This document shows, piece by piece, positions 24,656-34,974 of a DNA stretch of 64,000 bases; within the stretch, counting starts at the first letter, position 1; every line of letters starts with the position of its first letter. The DNA is from Eledone cirrhosa (Eukaryota; Mollusca; Cephalopoda; Octopoda; Eledonidae). The position numbers were made by a program, and so were the translations under genes. The stretch covers positions 10,430,454 to 10,494,453 of the forward strand of contig OZ024740.1 of NCBI GenBank assembly GCA_964016885.1, read 5' to 3'. The notes below the pieces were generated by a model. That model was given only the letters and a program-made list of their open reading frames with translations, was not told where the DNA came from and searched no databases.

Positions 24656-25195
24656 ATTATCATATGGGCATTGATGGCTTTTTCTTTATCCTCATGCTCT
24701 TGTGGTGTTACTTCTCTTGTGTTAGTGATGTGGGGTTGCATTGCCTGGATGTAGTTTGGCAGACTTTCAACCGACATTCTGCCAAATTTGTCTGTTGGAA
24801 AGCATGTTATCTCTCCATTACGCGAGCGCTGCATGAGCTTACGCAAGCCATTTTCAGATTTTTCTCCCAGTTGCTGGGCCTCCATTCTATTATGTTTCTT
24901 GCTATACTGTTCTATAATATTTCAAAGTTTAGATCTAGCTATACTAAATTGTGCTTCTGTTTATTCATCGACCTGCGACGGCAATTGCGTGCGTTTGTTA
25001 AAAGCTTAAAGTCGTGGCGTGGACTCGTCGCAGGTCGAACGATTTTTCGGAGGGATTATAAAAAGTAGAGTTCCAGGCTGCTGCTTTATGTGTACTAGTG
25101 CTATTGTTATTGTTAGTTGTGTTGTTTCTATTTCTATTTCCACCAACAGCCTCATGGTTGTTTCTATGTCTCTCATTATTACTCCTGTCCCTTTC
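24656..25195 (-). pseudogene. PLE copy a: N-terminal RT region
   Basis: The minus-strand frame from 24,885 reads NGEITCFPTDKFGRMSVESL then PNYIQAMQPHI, a conserved N-terminal block of the same RT family, and continues to about 24,655, where the reading frame shifts. Upstream, 24,900-24,960 adds QFSIARSKL and NIIEQYSKKHNR with an intervening TGA. Further upstream the strand encodes an Asn/Thr-rich stretch and FYNPSEKSFDLRRVHATTLSF-like sequence (25,000-25,100), which I infer is the original N-terminus. An inverted repeat TCGACCTGCGACG / CGTCGCAGGTCGA (24,968-24,980 and 25,026-25,038) sits within it. Confidence 0.7.
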
Positions 25196-25394
25196 CTCTA
25201 CATAAGATGTACTGAAGGACAATGTAGAGATAAAAATATAGTGTACATAGGTGAGACAGCTCGTAGTATAGGGGAACGGATAAATGAACACTGGCGAGAT
25301 CTTCAAGATAGTAAAGAATCATCTGTACTTTACCAACATGCTAAAATAGATCATAAGGGTAAATAGAGAACATAGAAATAAAAATAGAATCACA
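25196..25394 (+). mobile_element. Inverted 3' fragment of the copy-a PLE family
   Basis: The plus strand encodes YIRCTEGQCRDKNIVYIGET, ARSIGERINEHWRDLQDSKE and then SSVLYQHAKIDHKGK, the same GIY-YIG sequence as 22,850-23,020 on the minus strand, with the nuclease motif better preserved. It abuts the 5' end of copy a head to head, as expected from a 5' inversion during target-primed reverse transcription. Confidence 0.8.
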
Positions 25395-25549
25395 AAAGGC
25401 ATTCTTGGTCAGATATATTTTTAAATAAGGATAATAGTATGAAATAGTTACTACAGGTCATTCTTAATTTGAGGAATTTATATGGAGTGGTGCTACTGAA
25501 AATTATGATTGGAGTAGAAAGTTTACAAATAAAAAGGCTTATGTAGGTT

Positions 25550-25996
25550 GGCTTGCACTACACTCACACCCACCCCTACAGACACACACACATATCCACA
25601 CATACAAAAAGTGGGGTGGTAATACTTAATATAATGGTTAGAGTCCAATACTTAGATAGTTTAGAAAATTTAGAAATAAAGGGTTTATGCTGGTTCACTT
25701 GTACATACACTCACACCTACCCCCTCAAACACTCACACTTCTACACACACAAATCCATACAGGTGTGCATATATACATATGCATGCATGTACGCACATGT
25801 ATACACATATATATATATACATATATATAATATATATATATACACAGAACATGCATATATATGAAATATATACATACAAAAAGATAAAAAATATATATAT
25901 ACATAGGTACACACACACACACAAAATATATACACACGTAAGACATATATATATATATAAAAATACACACACACATACACACATATATATATAAAA
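25550..25996 (+). repeat. CA/TA compound microsatellites
   Basis: ACACAC and ATATAT runs with short TACATAC links. A near duplicate of about 110 bp begins at 25,545 and 25,695 (GGTTGGCTTGCACTACACTC / GGTTCACTTGTACATACACT). Open frames here are repeat-derived. Confidence 0.9.
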
Positions 25997-26162
25997 TCAG
26001 GTTCAATAAAACATTGTTTAGATGACTCCTAACCAGTAGAGGATCCGGTGGACCATCCACCATAAGGACCGCAAACCATGGGTGGTTGTTGTTGTCCAAT
26101 TGTCATTGGTACGGGGTGTAGGGGACTTACCGGGGGGGCTTGTGGGAGGCCGTAACCGGGGT

Positions 26163-27245
26163 TTATCCATATAGCTTGAGGAAAGTTCCCGTCCTTAGGT
26201 GTCTGCAGGCACCGAATAAGTCGGCCCTTCTGTTTAATAGCTTGGTTCCACCATGAAGAATCTCGAGTGTCTCACTAAGACAGAGGTTGCAAATACCAGA
26301 CCCGCCTCTGTCTGGGGGAACCTTTCTAACCACGGACCAGACCAGTGAGTGCGGGGTCTTTTCAAGTTTGAGCTTCCAGATCAGTTCAGAAAGGGCCGTA
26401 CATTTCCTCTTATCTATTCTGTTAAAGGAATGGCGATGGTTATACCACCGAGCTTTGAAGCTCGTCGCTGTGGATCCTATGTAGTGGTGCTCCGAGTTAG
26501 GGGTTGTGACCTTGCACCTGTATACCACGTTTTTGGTCATGCATTCATTACTAAGGGAGCACAGCGACGGGTCTCTGCAATTACATGACTTCTTAAGCCC
26601 CACCACATGTACCGCGTGGTTAGCATCACTCGGGGTTGGCTGGGTAGCCTCCGCAATCAGCACAGGGTCGTTGAGTTCCGGTGTGCTAGTTGGGCCTGTC
26701 CGGGTTCCGATGCGTCCCTGGTTCTGGTTCTGTTGGGTGGCTCCGGGGTTTACGGTGGTATTAGAGGCAGTGAGCCTATTCCTATTTATGCGAGCTATGT
26801 GCTGGGCTACGGAGCGTGTGGTTGAGTAGAAAAGTTTCCCCGTGTGCCTGTTGAATATTTTATGGTACTTATGGGCCCTAGGGAAACATATATCCAGTAC
26901 TCTAAAGAATATTTTATCCAGGCTGGTGCGTAGACACACCGAGTACGGAGGATTATACCATGTGACCTTCCTGGTCCTATTCTTGCGGGGTGGTTGGGTG
27001 TTCGCCGTGGGCCATCGCGTGGTTGTGCACAGCTCAGGTCGAGCTCGGTTGGTGTCACTTGGGTGTGCGGAGCGGTCACTATCATGAGGGTTATATAGGC
27101 CCACCGTGGAGCTATAAATCTGGGAGGCGCGGCCTCCCTGCTCAATTAGGATTCGGCGGGTGGTGGGGCCGGTGCAGGGGTGCCTATGCTCCGCAGCACA
27201 GTGGTCTTCAGCGTTGTAGGTATGTACAATAAGGGCTTTATTCAC
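26163..27245 (-). pseudogene. PLE copy b: C-terminal RT connector with GIY-YIG nuclease
   Basis: 360 residues open on the minus strand, 5'-truncated. From about residue 85: NRTRKVTWYNPPYSVCLRTS, then FFRVLDICFPRAHKYHKIFN and RHTGKLFYSTTRSVAQHIAR, the connector that follows the palm in YRDD-type PLEs. A cysteine cluster CNCRDPSLCSLSNEC leads into the nuclease NVVYRCKVTTPNSEHHYIGS followed by KARWYNHRHSF. The YIG motif and downstream Arg and His are intact, and CNLCLSE follows. The domain order matches the 49.3 kb ORF, but the sequence is different enough to be a separate family with higher GC. The catalytic RT motifs are missing. N-terminal residues 1-80 are not recognisable. Not expected to be functional alone. 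Confidence 0.82.
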
Positions 27246-27704
27246 AGTGATGACAATTGTTTCTTTGATCTGGTAGGTCTAGAGTTCGCTAATCGCTAGA
27301 TGTTGCATCAATCGATCTCCAATACTTTGTTTATAACCAGTTAATTCATCAGAGCGATCGAATGTGAGGATATTACGCAAGGCATGGCTTTTATAGTGGG
27401 GTGGTATTACACCAGAACAATAATATCAATAACAAAATAACTAGATACTGAATAGTTAAAATAATAACATCAATATAAGTAAGAAATAGAACTAGTATGG
27501 TAAACGAACTGATATGATACAGATGTATGAAGTTGACAAGTATAACCTACATAGAAACCATCGTGAACTCGCTGCATCACTATGGAAACGTCTTGTTGAG
27601 TCAAACTAAGCCATACGTTAACACCATCCAGAACACGGAGTACTCTAACTATACTACCTCTAAGTGAATTACCTATAACGATAACTTGTTATCCCGTATG
27701 CAAC
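27246..27704. other. Unannotated AT-rich interval
   Basis: I see no coding frame or recognisable repeat. It may be the eroded upstream part of PLE copy b. Confidence 0.4.
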
Positions 27705-27749
27705 ACACACACACACATATATATATATATGATCGATATATATATATGA

Positions 27750-27807
<58 letters not shown>

Positions 27808-27820
27808 CATATACACTATA
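27705..27820. repeat. (CA)n/(TA)n microsatellite
   Basis: CACACACA followed by interrupted TATATA runs. Confidence 0.95.
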
Positions 27821-27879
27821 ATATGTAAATTATTGTTCGTGGTTCGATTGCACTTTGGTACACGATGTTCCCCTCCCAT

Positions 27880-27985
27880 ACAGGTTAAAGCAGGTTTTAA
27901 CGTAGGTTTTACTCCCTCAGGACTGACAAGGGGCTAAAAACACTAATGAACTTTACTACCTGTAAGTGGTAGAGTCATAATTATT
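27880..27985 (+). repeat. Diverged copy of the 20.7 kb dispersed repeat
   Basis: ACAGGTT...GTAGGTTTTACTCCCTCAGG, ACTGACA, CTACCTGTAAGTGGTAG parallels 20,690-20,790. 27,990-28,320 beyond it holds no recognisable feature apart from a degenerate hammerhead-like core noted as rejected. Confidence 0.55.
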
Positions 27986-28329
27986 TAACAAAATATTGTA
28001 AATGTGGAAAGTAATATATGTAAGAAGGTTAAACAATGCAAAATGGACGATAAGGTGAAGGTAACGTAGAAGTTAGTTACCTGGTAATCTTTGTTATTGT
28101 TGCTGTTTCTTTCGTCCTAATATTCCAGGCATTAAAATTCCCTTCGTCAGAGTATAAGGAACTCTCAGAAGAAAAATGTTCCGGTCTCTTCTCTTTGAAA
28201 TTATATTTAAATCATAATCATTTATTTATGTAGGCATTTCTGAAAAACTGTGTAATTTGTTATAATATATAACCCGGGTTGACTAAAGTGTGAGTGGATT
28301 TTGACAGAGGGAAACTATGCAAGCTACTC

Positions 28330-29460
28330 AATAGATTATCGCTCCTTGCTTTTAGTAGGGGACTGGAATGGACGCACGTTGGGACTATGTAGGAGCATGT
28401 CCCAGTAGAGGGGAGTGCAGCAGCCTCAAAAATTTAATCGGCCAATTCTAACTGGCCGATAAGTATCAACTAAACTTCCCGACTGCACCACAGTGGACAT
28501 GGACAAATCGCAGTGAAACATCTAGATCGTATTTAGATAGGTTCTTTATTAGAGAGAGAGACAGGAAAATGTTAAGCTGTCCACAAATGTACATGGTAGC
28601 TTATTCAGAACACAAACTAGTCACCTGCATAGTCAACCATGATAGAACACATAGACAGGGACCCGGATACTGGAAGCTGAACATGTCGTTACCGACGCGT
28701 AAAGCCTACAGTAGACGAATAAGTAGTTTAGTTAAGCACCAGTACGCGATAAGATCTACAGTTACGGGCGCGCGGGCAGGGATCCTTATAAGAGGACATG
28801 TCCGAGATGCGAGCGGGACATTGAAACCGTCCTGCACGCAATTGTACACTGCCCGGGCGTAACCGACCTGTGGAACTACGCAGAACAACCGCTGTCGCGT
28901 GTGGGATAAATCCAGTTGACTTCCGAGTCCATAGTAAGGATCAAACCGCCACCTTTGTTTAAAAACGAAATAGAAGCGGTTCTCCTCTGTATAGTAGCTA
29001 TGGTAAAAGAGGTTATATGGTGGACAAGATTGAGAGGACTGAGGACAGATGCCTTTCTCTCTGGACAACAACTAATTCCCTTCTTTAGGTATCTCTTTAG
29101 AAGAAGAATCAGAGTGGAGAGAGAGAGGTACTGCACCCCAGTAAATTTACTGAAAGGTGGGTGAATGTGGCGAGAATGGCCCGAGTGATTGGGCTTTCTC
29201 TGTGTATAAACCTGTAGGTTGAAGAAGAGAGCGAAAGGAAGAAAGGAGCACTTACACAACATGCTCCTGGAGTTGAGGGTTGTCCTATCTACGGGGTATA
29301 AAACAACTCATTTGTAACGCCTTCCCCCTATTGGGGATTTCGATTGTTATATTTTCATGTTAAAACATTTTTACACGACTTTATGTAAAATCCCCGGCAT
29401 GTGTCTGTGTATGGTCCCCTTTTCTTGTGCGCCCTTGTGGCAAATAAAGAAATCTATCTA
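28330..29460 (+). pseudogene. Tx1/L1-like LINE copy lacking its reverse transcriptase
   Basis: The plus strand carries LLLVGDWNG (endonuclease) at about 28,350, then WTWTNRSETSRSYLDRFFIR and MVAYSEHKLVTCIV, the end of the AP-type endonuclease (SDH is now SEH), and GPGYWKLNMSLPTRKAYSRR. In the LINE at 41-46 kb this is followed by about 2 kb of reverse transcriptase. Here it jumps at about 28,770 to TCPRCERDIETVLHAIVHC, the C-terminal CX2CX8HX4C finger, then MVKEVIWWTRLRGLRTDAFL and the 3' UTR ending CAAATAAAGAAA at about 29,450. It is an internally deleted, multiply shifted dead copy. Confidence 0.8.
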
Positions 29461-30096
<636 letters not shown>

Positions 30097-30694
30097 CGCG
30101 AAGAAATACCTATGATTCCTAGCAGACAACTGACGATGGATATTCCCCTCTTTCGCCCGTAACTTTTATTTTTCATTTTTTCATTATACTTAATTGCAAC
30201 CACACAGCTCGCCATTTTATTCATATAAGCTTCCTTCTCCGCTGTGACCCGTCTCTTTTCTCTCCCCTTGTTGTTATCCTCTCTCTCCCCCTTCTCTCTC
30301 CTTCTCCCTCTTACTTTCGCTCACCCCCTCTGCTAGTCATATTCTCTCGGCTACCCTGCCACTATAACTATCTCTTTTTCGCTTCCTCTTACTTTCAGTC
30401 ACTCCCTCTCTGCTAGTCACCCTCTCTCCGCTAGCCACTTCCTCCCTCGTCCGCCACTGTAAGCAGCCTCTTCTCTCGCTAACACGGCTACAGTGAAGAC
30501 GTGTCTTTTTTTTCTCTCGTCAAACTCGCCAGTTCTTACGTTCGAAATGAGTTGTTGACTTGATATTTTTCCTATATATATATATGTATATAAGATCACT
30601 CCAGTCCTACAAACTGTAGAGTGCTACTTATCCGATATTTGCATTGCTTTATTGTACTACAATAAAACTCATCTCCTACATATATATATATATA

Positions 30695-30910
30695 CATCTG
30701 TGAGATGTGAGAAAAACCACAAACCCTCCATCTCAATTCTACTTTTGAAAAGCACAAGAACTGCGAAACCGGTAAAGGAACCAAATAAATATTTTTTTTT
30801 TAAATAGACTCCAGTTACATTTTCGATTTCATCTTTTTTCCTTATACTTTCACTCGTGTAGGACACCTCGTTTTTTTTTTCATTTTGTAAAAAAACCTCA
30901 CTTTCTAATA
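30695..30910 (-). repeat. Dispersed repeat family R30, copy 1
   Basis: The same sequence, with few changes, occurs inverted at 56,879-57,105, and a shorter direct copy lies at 38,215-38,345. Markers: CTTTTGAAAAGCACAAGAAC, CGAAACCGGTAAAGGAACC, GACTCCAGTTACATTTTCGA, CACTCGTGTAGGACACCTCG. No coding potential. The GAAACCGGTA segment resembles the 3' half of a hammerhead, but the CUGANGA core is not recognisable. Confidence 0.75.
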
Positions 30911-30912
30911 TA

Positions 30913-32220
30913 CAGAGTGGGGCATAAAAACTATTACAAAATAAAATGTAAATAGTTCTTGAAAAAAACATTTATTTCAAGATCTGACTTCAACAAATAG
31001 TAAGTAATATACTATTAAACAACTGCACAACAATTTATTCGAAATGCTTTCCTCTAGTTCTCACTACTACTCGAAGACTTCTAGGAAAGTTTTCGATGGC
31101 TGCACGAACAGTTTCCATGGGTGTTTTCTCCCATATTTTATTCAGTTTTGATTTTAGAGTTTCAATATTTTGGCTAGGAGTAGAGCAGGCTTCACTCTCA
31201 AGAATTGACCATAAAGAAAAATCGAGAGGGTTGAGATCTGGTGATATGGGAGGCCACTCTTCCTTACTGATCCATGCAAGTAAATGGTCTCTACACCACT
31301 GTTGTGTTACGCGAGCAGTGTGGCTCGTCGCTCCATCTTGTTGGAGAGTCCAAATGTCATCGCCATAAACAGATGTGCACCATGGCATCAGTGCTCCTTC
31401 CAAAATATCCTTTATGTAAAGTTCTTTGTTAATTTTAACTCCTTGAGGCACAAAAGTCAGAGGAGACTTTCCTCTTTCAGAAATGGCTGCCCAAACCATC
31501 ACTGATGCTGGTTTCTGTGTCCTGAACACTTTTCCTACACTTGAAGGAATTGATTTGAGACTTTTTGCAAGTACTCGATCATTTTGATGGTTGTGAGACT
31601 GCTGCACAGTGAATAACTTACTTTTCATCTGTAAAGATGATGTTTTGCAGCATGCCATCCTTGATATAGTTCAATAACAGTTTACTTCTGGAGAGCCTCT
31701 TTTCAATTGTGGCTGCAGAAAGAAGCTGTCTCTTTTGGAACTTATAGGGTGACATCCCCAGATCATCTCGACATATCCTCCGCATAGTTCTCGGCGATGT
31801 TTCTGCTTCTTCTGCCATTTTTCTCATGGACCTTCTTGGATTACGCCTTATTTTTTCCCTCACACTTTTAACGAGTTTTGGTGTTCTTGAGGTGCGAGGG
31901 CGTCCGGGTCTAGGTCTGTCTTTGGTTGAGGAAGTTTCCTTAAATCGATCGATTGTGCTTTTGATCAACATTCTATTGATCTTAAGAATTTTCCCCAGTT
32001 TAAATATCTTGGGTGGAGTCAGGCCTTTTTTATGCTTCTCTATTATGAACTTTCTTTTCAATTCTATGGACATTGCAAATTGTTAATGGAGTAATTTTCT
32101 GAAAAATAGTTAATATGGTAATAGTGCATGGATTTGATACAAATATATTGGTTATATTAGCAACATAATGTATTTTTAAATTGATTTAAAACTTTGCAAC
32201 AGGAATTATGCCCCACCCTG
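30913..32220 (-). mobile_element. Tc1/mariner-type DD37D transposon
   Basis: 1,308 bp, bounded by terminal inverted repeats CAGAGTGGGGCATAA and TTATGCCCCACCCTG with a TA dinucleotide outside each end, as expected for this superfamily's target duplication. It carries one transposase gene on the minus strand, broken by a frameshift. The left end inserted at the edge of an R30 repeat, the right end in or beside a TA tract. Confidence 0.9.
31035..32073 (-). pseudogene. Mariner-like (DD37D, maT-like) transposase
   Basis: Two overlapping frames. 31,618-32,073 encodes the N-terminal part: helix-turn-helix (KKGLTPPKIFKLGKILKINR), the basic linker RPGRPRTSRTPKLV, a second HTH, and FTDEK with the first catalytic Asp. 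31,035-31,658 encodes the rest: VMVWAAISERGKSPLTFV, LQQDGATSHTA (second Asp) and SPDLNPLDFSLWS (third Asp). Exactly 37 residues separate the second and third Asp, the spacing of the DD37D (maT) group. The frames are split by a 4-bp tandem duplication (AAGT) after FTDEK at about 31,620; without it, FTDEK would run straight into LFTVQQ. All three catalytic Asp codons survive, so the copy is young or slowly decaying but cannot make full-length transposase. Confidence 0.9.
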
Positions 32221-32242
32221 TATATATATATATATATATATA

Positions 32243-32258
32243 CAGGGTGGGGCATAAT
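32243..32258 (+). repeat. Orphan mariner terminal repeat
   Basis: CAGGGTGGGGCATAAT is an exact reverse complement of the right TIR at 32,205-32,220. The two are separated only by 22 bp of TATATA. It is either the end of a second, lost element or a fold-back at the end. Confidence 0.8.
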
Positions 32259-32329
32259 TATATACATATATATATATATATATATATACGATATTAAACA
32301 AATGGAAACTATATTTATAAAACCATATT

Positions 32330-32395
32330 TATTTCATTATACATATTTCGGGGATACCATATTAAAAATATGGCATGCCTTCGTCAGATAAAATA
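32330..32395 (-). ncRNA. Hammerhead candidate, left arm of the non-autonomous PLE relative
   Basis: Minus strand: core CTGACGA (32,381-32,387), helix II AGG/CCC (one A.C) then a C.C mismatch then ATGCCATAT/ATATGGTAT, GAAA (32,346-32,349), helix III A-T/T-A with loop ATGT, cleavage triplet ATA, and helix I TATTTTAT with ATGAAATA (8 pairs, one G.T). Confidence 0.68.
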
Positions 32396-32867
32396 CAATA
32401 TATAAACAGTTTTATAAATAATTTTGACGTACCATAAATATGAGCGACCATTATGTAGGAAGTTGGTTTTGTAGTGAAGTGTTTATAAATATTTAGTGTT
32501 AAGCACAGTTATAAAGAAAGACGGAGAAAAAGAATAAATGTATTTAAAGAAAAACAGAGAGAAATAGAGAGAGAAATAGAGAGAGATAGGGGAGAGAGAA
32601 ATAGGGAGGAGGTGAAAAAAGAGAGGCAACCGAAGGCAACAGAAGAATAATAATAATTCATCATACAAATTGAGGGGTTTAAGAGGGAGGGAGTACGGTA
32701 ATTATTTAGTTATAGTGTTAAGGACAGTTATGGAGGAGACGTCTTTCTTTATAACTGTGCTTAACACTAAATATTTATAAACACTTCACTACCAAACCAA
32801 CTTCCTACATAATGGTCGCTTATATTTATGGTACGTCAAAATTATTTATAAAACTGTTTATATATTG

Positions 32868-32933
32868 TATTTTATCTGACGAAGGCATGCCATATTTTTA
32901 ATATGGTATCCCCGAAATATGTATAATGAAATA
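32868..32933 (+). ncRNA. Hammerhead candidate, right arm of the non-autonomous PLE relative
   Basis: Mirror copy of the left-arm motif: helix I TATTTTAT (32,868-32,875) with ATGAAATA (32,926-32,933), core CTGACGA at 32,876, GAAA at 32,914-32,917, predicted cut after A32925. Confidence 0.68.
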
Positions 32934-33061
32934 AATATGGTTTTATAAATATACTTTCCATTTGTTTAATATCGTATATCTACTCCAAAAACTTGTCGAG
33001 TGCTTTATATCAGTTATAAAATATTTACTTGTTGTAACCCAACAATTTTAAATAAAACATT

Positions 33062-33065
<4 letters not shown>

Positions 33066-33148
<83 letters not shown>

Positions 33149-33150
33149 GT

Positions 33151-33202
<52 letters not shown>
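33066..33202. repeat. (TA)n(TG)n(TA)n microsatellite
   Basis: Pure TA, then TG, then TA, directly after the tail of the preceding element. Confidence 0.96.
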
Positions 33203-33205
<3 letters not shown>

Positions 33206-33284
33206 CAGACGATCGACTTTCATAAAATCGGACCGATAAAACAATGTTTCCGTTGGTCTTTCCAATTGCTAATACTATCTATGT

Positions 33285-33391
33285 CAAAATAAAGTGTCTT
33301 GCTCAAGGACATAACGCATCATCCAGTCCGTGAATCGAACTCACTACCTCACGATTGCGAATTCAATTCTCTAACCAGTCAGCCACGCGCC

Positions 33392-33394
<3 letters not shown>
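33285..33394 (-). mobile_element. tRNA-derived SINE head
   Basis: Minus strand: AGGCGCGTGGCTGACTGGTT (A-box-like), GAGTTCGATTCACGGACTGG (B-box-like), then CTTGAGCAAGACACTTTATT, shared with the SINE at 60,251. Truncated after that. Internal RNA polymerase III boxes of tRNA type. Confidence 0.75.

Positions 33395-33449
<55 letters not shown>
33394..33449. repeat. (CA)n(TA)n microsatellite
   Basis: About 44 bp CA then TA, between the SINE and the 3' end of PLE copy c. Confidence 0.96.
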
Positions 33450-34416
33450 ATTGTTATACTTTGGGAGGGTCATGCTGCCAATAAGAAACACACGCACCTG
33501 TTGGTTTTCACTTCAATTTATTGTAAATTTCCGGTCGGTTGGTTGGTTCGATAACCGGATGGTTGTTTATATATTGTCAAAGCTCTTTCATCACACATTC
33601 TGTGACCTCCTCAGTGACTAGGTTTTTATTTTGTGTCTCTCCTTTGTTCTGTCCTACACCATCTGGTTTTTGTGTGTTGTGTACTTAGCTTGCGCATGCG
33701 TTACATATGGGTGTGTGTGTGTGTGTTTTTATTTATTTATGTGTTTATTTACTTGTCGCTAGTGGTTGTTTTTTCTATCTGGGTGTGTCTGATTTGTTTT
33801 GTTAATTTGTTTTTCGTGTGTGTCTGTATGTCTTCATTTTGTCTTTAATTACTAGTTGTGATGTTGCTATTCCACTCATGTTTTCTGTTTAATTTTGGTT
33901 GGAGTTCGTTTATGTTTGTTGCCTCTGTGATTTCTCTGAGCATTGCATCTTTTCTGTGTGTGGATATAATTTTTATCTCTATGTTCTCTAATGTGCCCCT
34001 ATCTTCTATTGTGGCATGTTGGTAGAGTATTGAGGAGTTTTCCCCTCCTGGAGTTCTCACCAGTGTTCACTTATCTTTTCTCCTATGCTACGGGCTGTTT
34101 CACCTATGTATGGTATGTTCTTATTCCTACACTGCCCCTCAGTACATCTTATGCTATAGACTACGTTCCTAGTTTTGTAGTTAGTTTGTGGGCTTAGCTT
34201 GCAGACTATGCATTTCCTATCAGTGCAGGGGATTCTTTGAAATGGGTATGTTTTACTAATTAGGGTTTTTATGGGAATACCTGGTCTTTCAACTATCTTA
34301 ATATCGTATTTGAGCTTGTCTAGGGCCTTTCAAAATCTGTAAGCTAGTTCACCTCTAGGGGTTGTATTGACGAACATTACACTCTGGCATTTATTGCTAT
34401 CATACCATCAGTTGAT
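33450..34416 (-). mobile_element. PLE copy c: 5'-truncated copy-a family 3' end
   Basis: Starts with TTGTTATACTTTGGGAGGGT exactly as copy a does at 22,308, and follows it through the hammerhead region (33,576-33,618), the TG/TTTATTTATT UTR and the GIY-YIG coding end on the minus strand (KLENIEIK-like sequence at 33,930-34,060, ARSIGE region at about 34,090). It is truncated at about 34,416 within the VWYDGNK segment. The frame is broken; no functional product. Confidence 0.8.
33576..33618 (-). ncRNA. Hammerhead-like motif at the 3' end of PLE copy c
   Basis: Same design as 22,476-22,518: helix I GTCA/TGAC, core CTGAGGA (33,608-33,614), helix II GTCACA/TGTGAT, GAAA (33,586-33,589), CTT cleavage triplet. 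Changes relative to copy a fall at the variable N of the core and as a G-C to G.T change in helix II, which keeps pairing. Confidence 0.55.
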
Positions 34417-34458
34417 TGCCTTAAGGTAAATAAAATCAACTCATGGTATGATAGCAAT
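34393..34458. repeat. 24-bp inverted repeat at the 5' break of PLE copy c
   Basis: 34,393-34,416 and 34,435-34,458 are reverse complements with one mismatch (ATTGCTATCATACCAT then CAGTTGAT versus GAGTTGAT), 18-bp loop. It marks the truncation point of the PLE. Confidence 0.8.
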
Positions 34459-34631
34459 ATTTTATTAGCCATAAATTTCGTGTTTCTAGTTGTACGAATA
34501 ATCGAAAGCGTGAAACATAACCATTACGATTCAAGAATCTTCTGTTCTATTCTATTCTATTATATTATATATCTAATTAGACATAAAATATACTATAATA
34601 TAATATAACATATGATAATATAATATAATAT

Positions 34632-34810
34632 AATTGTTTCTACTTTTGGCACAAGGCCAGCAATTACCTCGTGCATTACTGGTACTTTATTTTATCGACC
34701 CCGTAAGGATGAAAGGCAAAGTTAACCTCGGCAGGATTTGAACTCAGATCATAAAGGGACGTAACTCTATGCTTCAAAGCATGATGTCCGACTCTCTACC
34801 GATACTGCCA
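34632..34810 (-). mobile_element. tRNA-derived SINE
   Basis: Minus strand from TGGCAGTATCGGTAGAGAGT through GATCTGAGTTCAAATCCTGC, CCTTACGGGGTCGATAAAAT, AAGTACCAGTAATGCACG and GGCCTTGTGCCAAAAGTAG to AACAATT. Essentially full length; the reference copy for the others in the window. Confidence 0.85.
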
Positions 34811-34960
34811 AAATTACTGGTACTTTATTTTATCGACCCCGTAAGGATGAAATAATATAATATAATATAATATAACATATAATAAGACTATAAAGGGGCG
34901 TAATTCTTTGATGCAAAGCATGGCGTCCGACCTTCTACCGATACTGCCAATCCCCCACCC
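34811..34960 (-). mobile_element. Second SINE in tandem, interrupted by ATAAT repeat
   Basis: The same family directly adjoins the previous copy. The middle is replaced by (TAATA)n at 34,852-34,885, and the tail domain is missing beyond the ACTGGTACTTTATTTTATCG junction. It inserted within a PLE sequence (copy d). Confidence 0.8.
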
Positions 34961-34974
34961 TAATATACTATAAT

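Larger units (their letters stand above)
22308..25195 (-). mobile_element. Penelope-like element copy a (decayed, RYVDD type)
   Basis: Minus-strand order: an Asn-rich N-terminal stretch (25,195-25,000), the N-terminal RT region, palm with SMDVVSLYPSID, catalytic RYVDD, then a C-terminal GIY-YIG nuclease (22,787-23,100), a UTR, and a 3' terminus with a hammerhead-like motif (22,476-22,518). The 3' end (TTGTTATACTTTGGGAGGGT at 22,308) is shared exactly with copy c at 33,450; in both, (TA)n lies immediately outside. At least three frameshifts (near 24,655, 23,845 and 23,410) and a TGA after KYLIH at 23,555 make it inactive. Its 5' end meets an inverted fragment of the same family at about 25,196. 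Confidence 0.85.
32288..33066 (+). mobile_element. Non-autonomous inverted-repeat element related to the 47.7 kb PLE
   Basis: The left arm 32,288-32,523 and right arm 32,740-32,975 are near-identical inverted repeats of about 236 bp around a GA-rich centre. The outer part matches the terminal repeats of the PLE at 47.7-52.1 kb (ACGATATTAAACAAATGGAA, CTATATTTATA, ATACATATTTC). A 90-bp tail at 32,976-33,066 (ACTTGTCGAGTGCTTTATAT, TTGTTGTAACCCAACAATTT) matches the tail at 47,661-47,750. It encodes no protein. By its tail the element is in plus orientation. Each arm has one hammerhead. Confidence 0.82.

Noticed and set aside
27836..27865. GGTTCGATTGC, a B-box-like sequence that could mark a tRNA gene
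   Set aside because: No A-box or cloverleaf arms can be drawn around it. No intact tRNA gene was seen in the window; the tRNA-like parts belong to SINEs.
28130..28185. CTGACGA ... GAAA pair on the minus strand
   Set aside because: Both boxes are present, but helix II is poorly paired next to the core and there is no U for the A15.1 pair after GAAA, so the fold is not supported.
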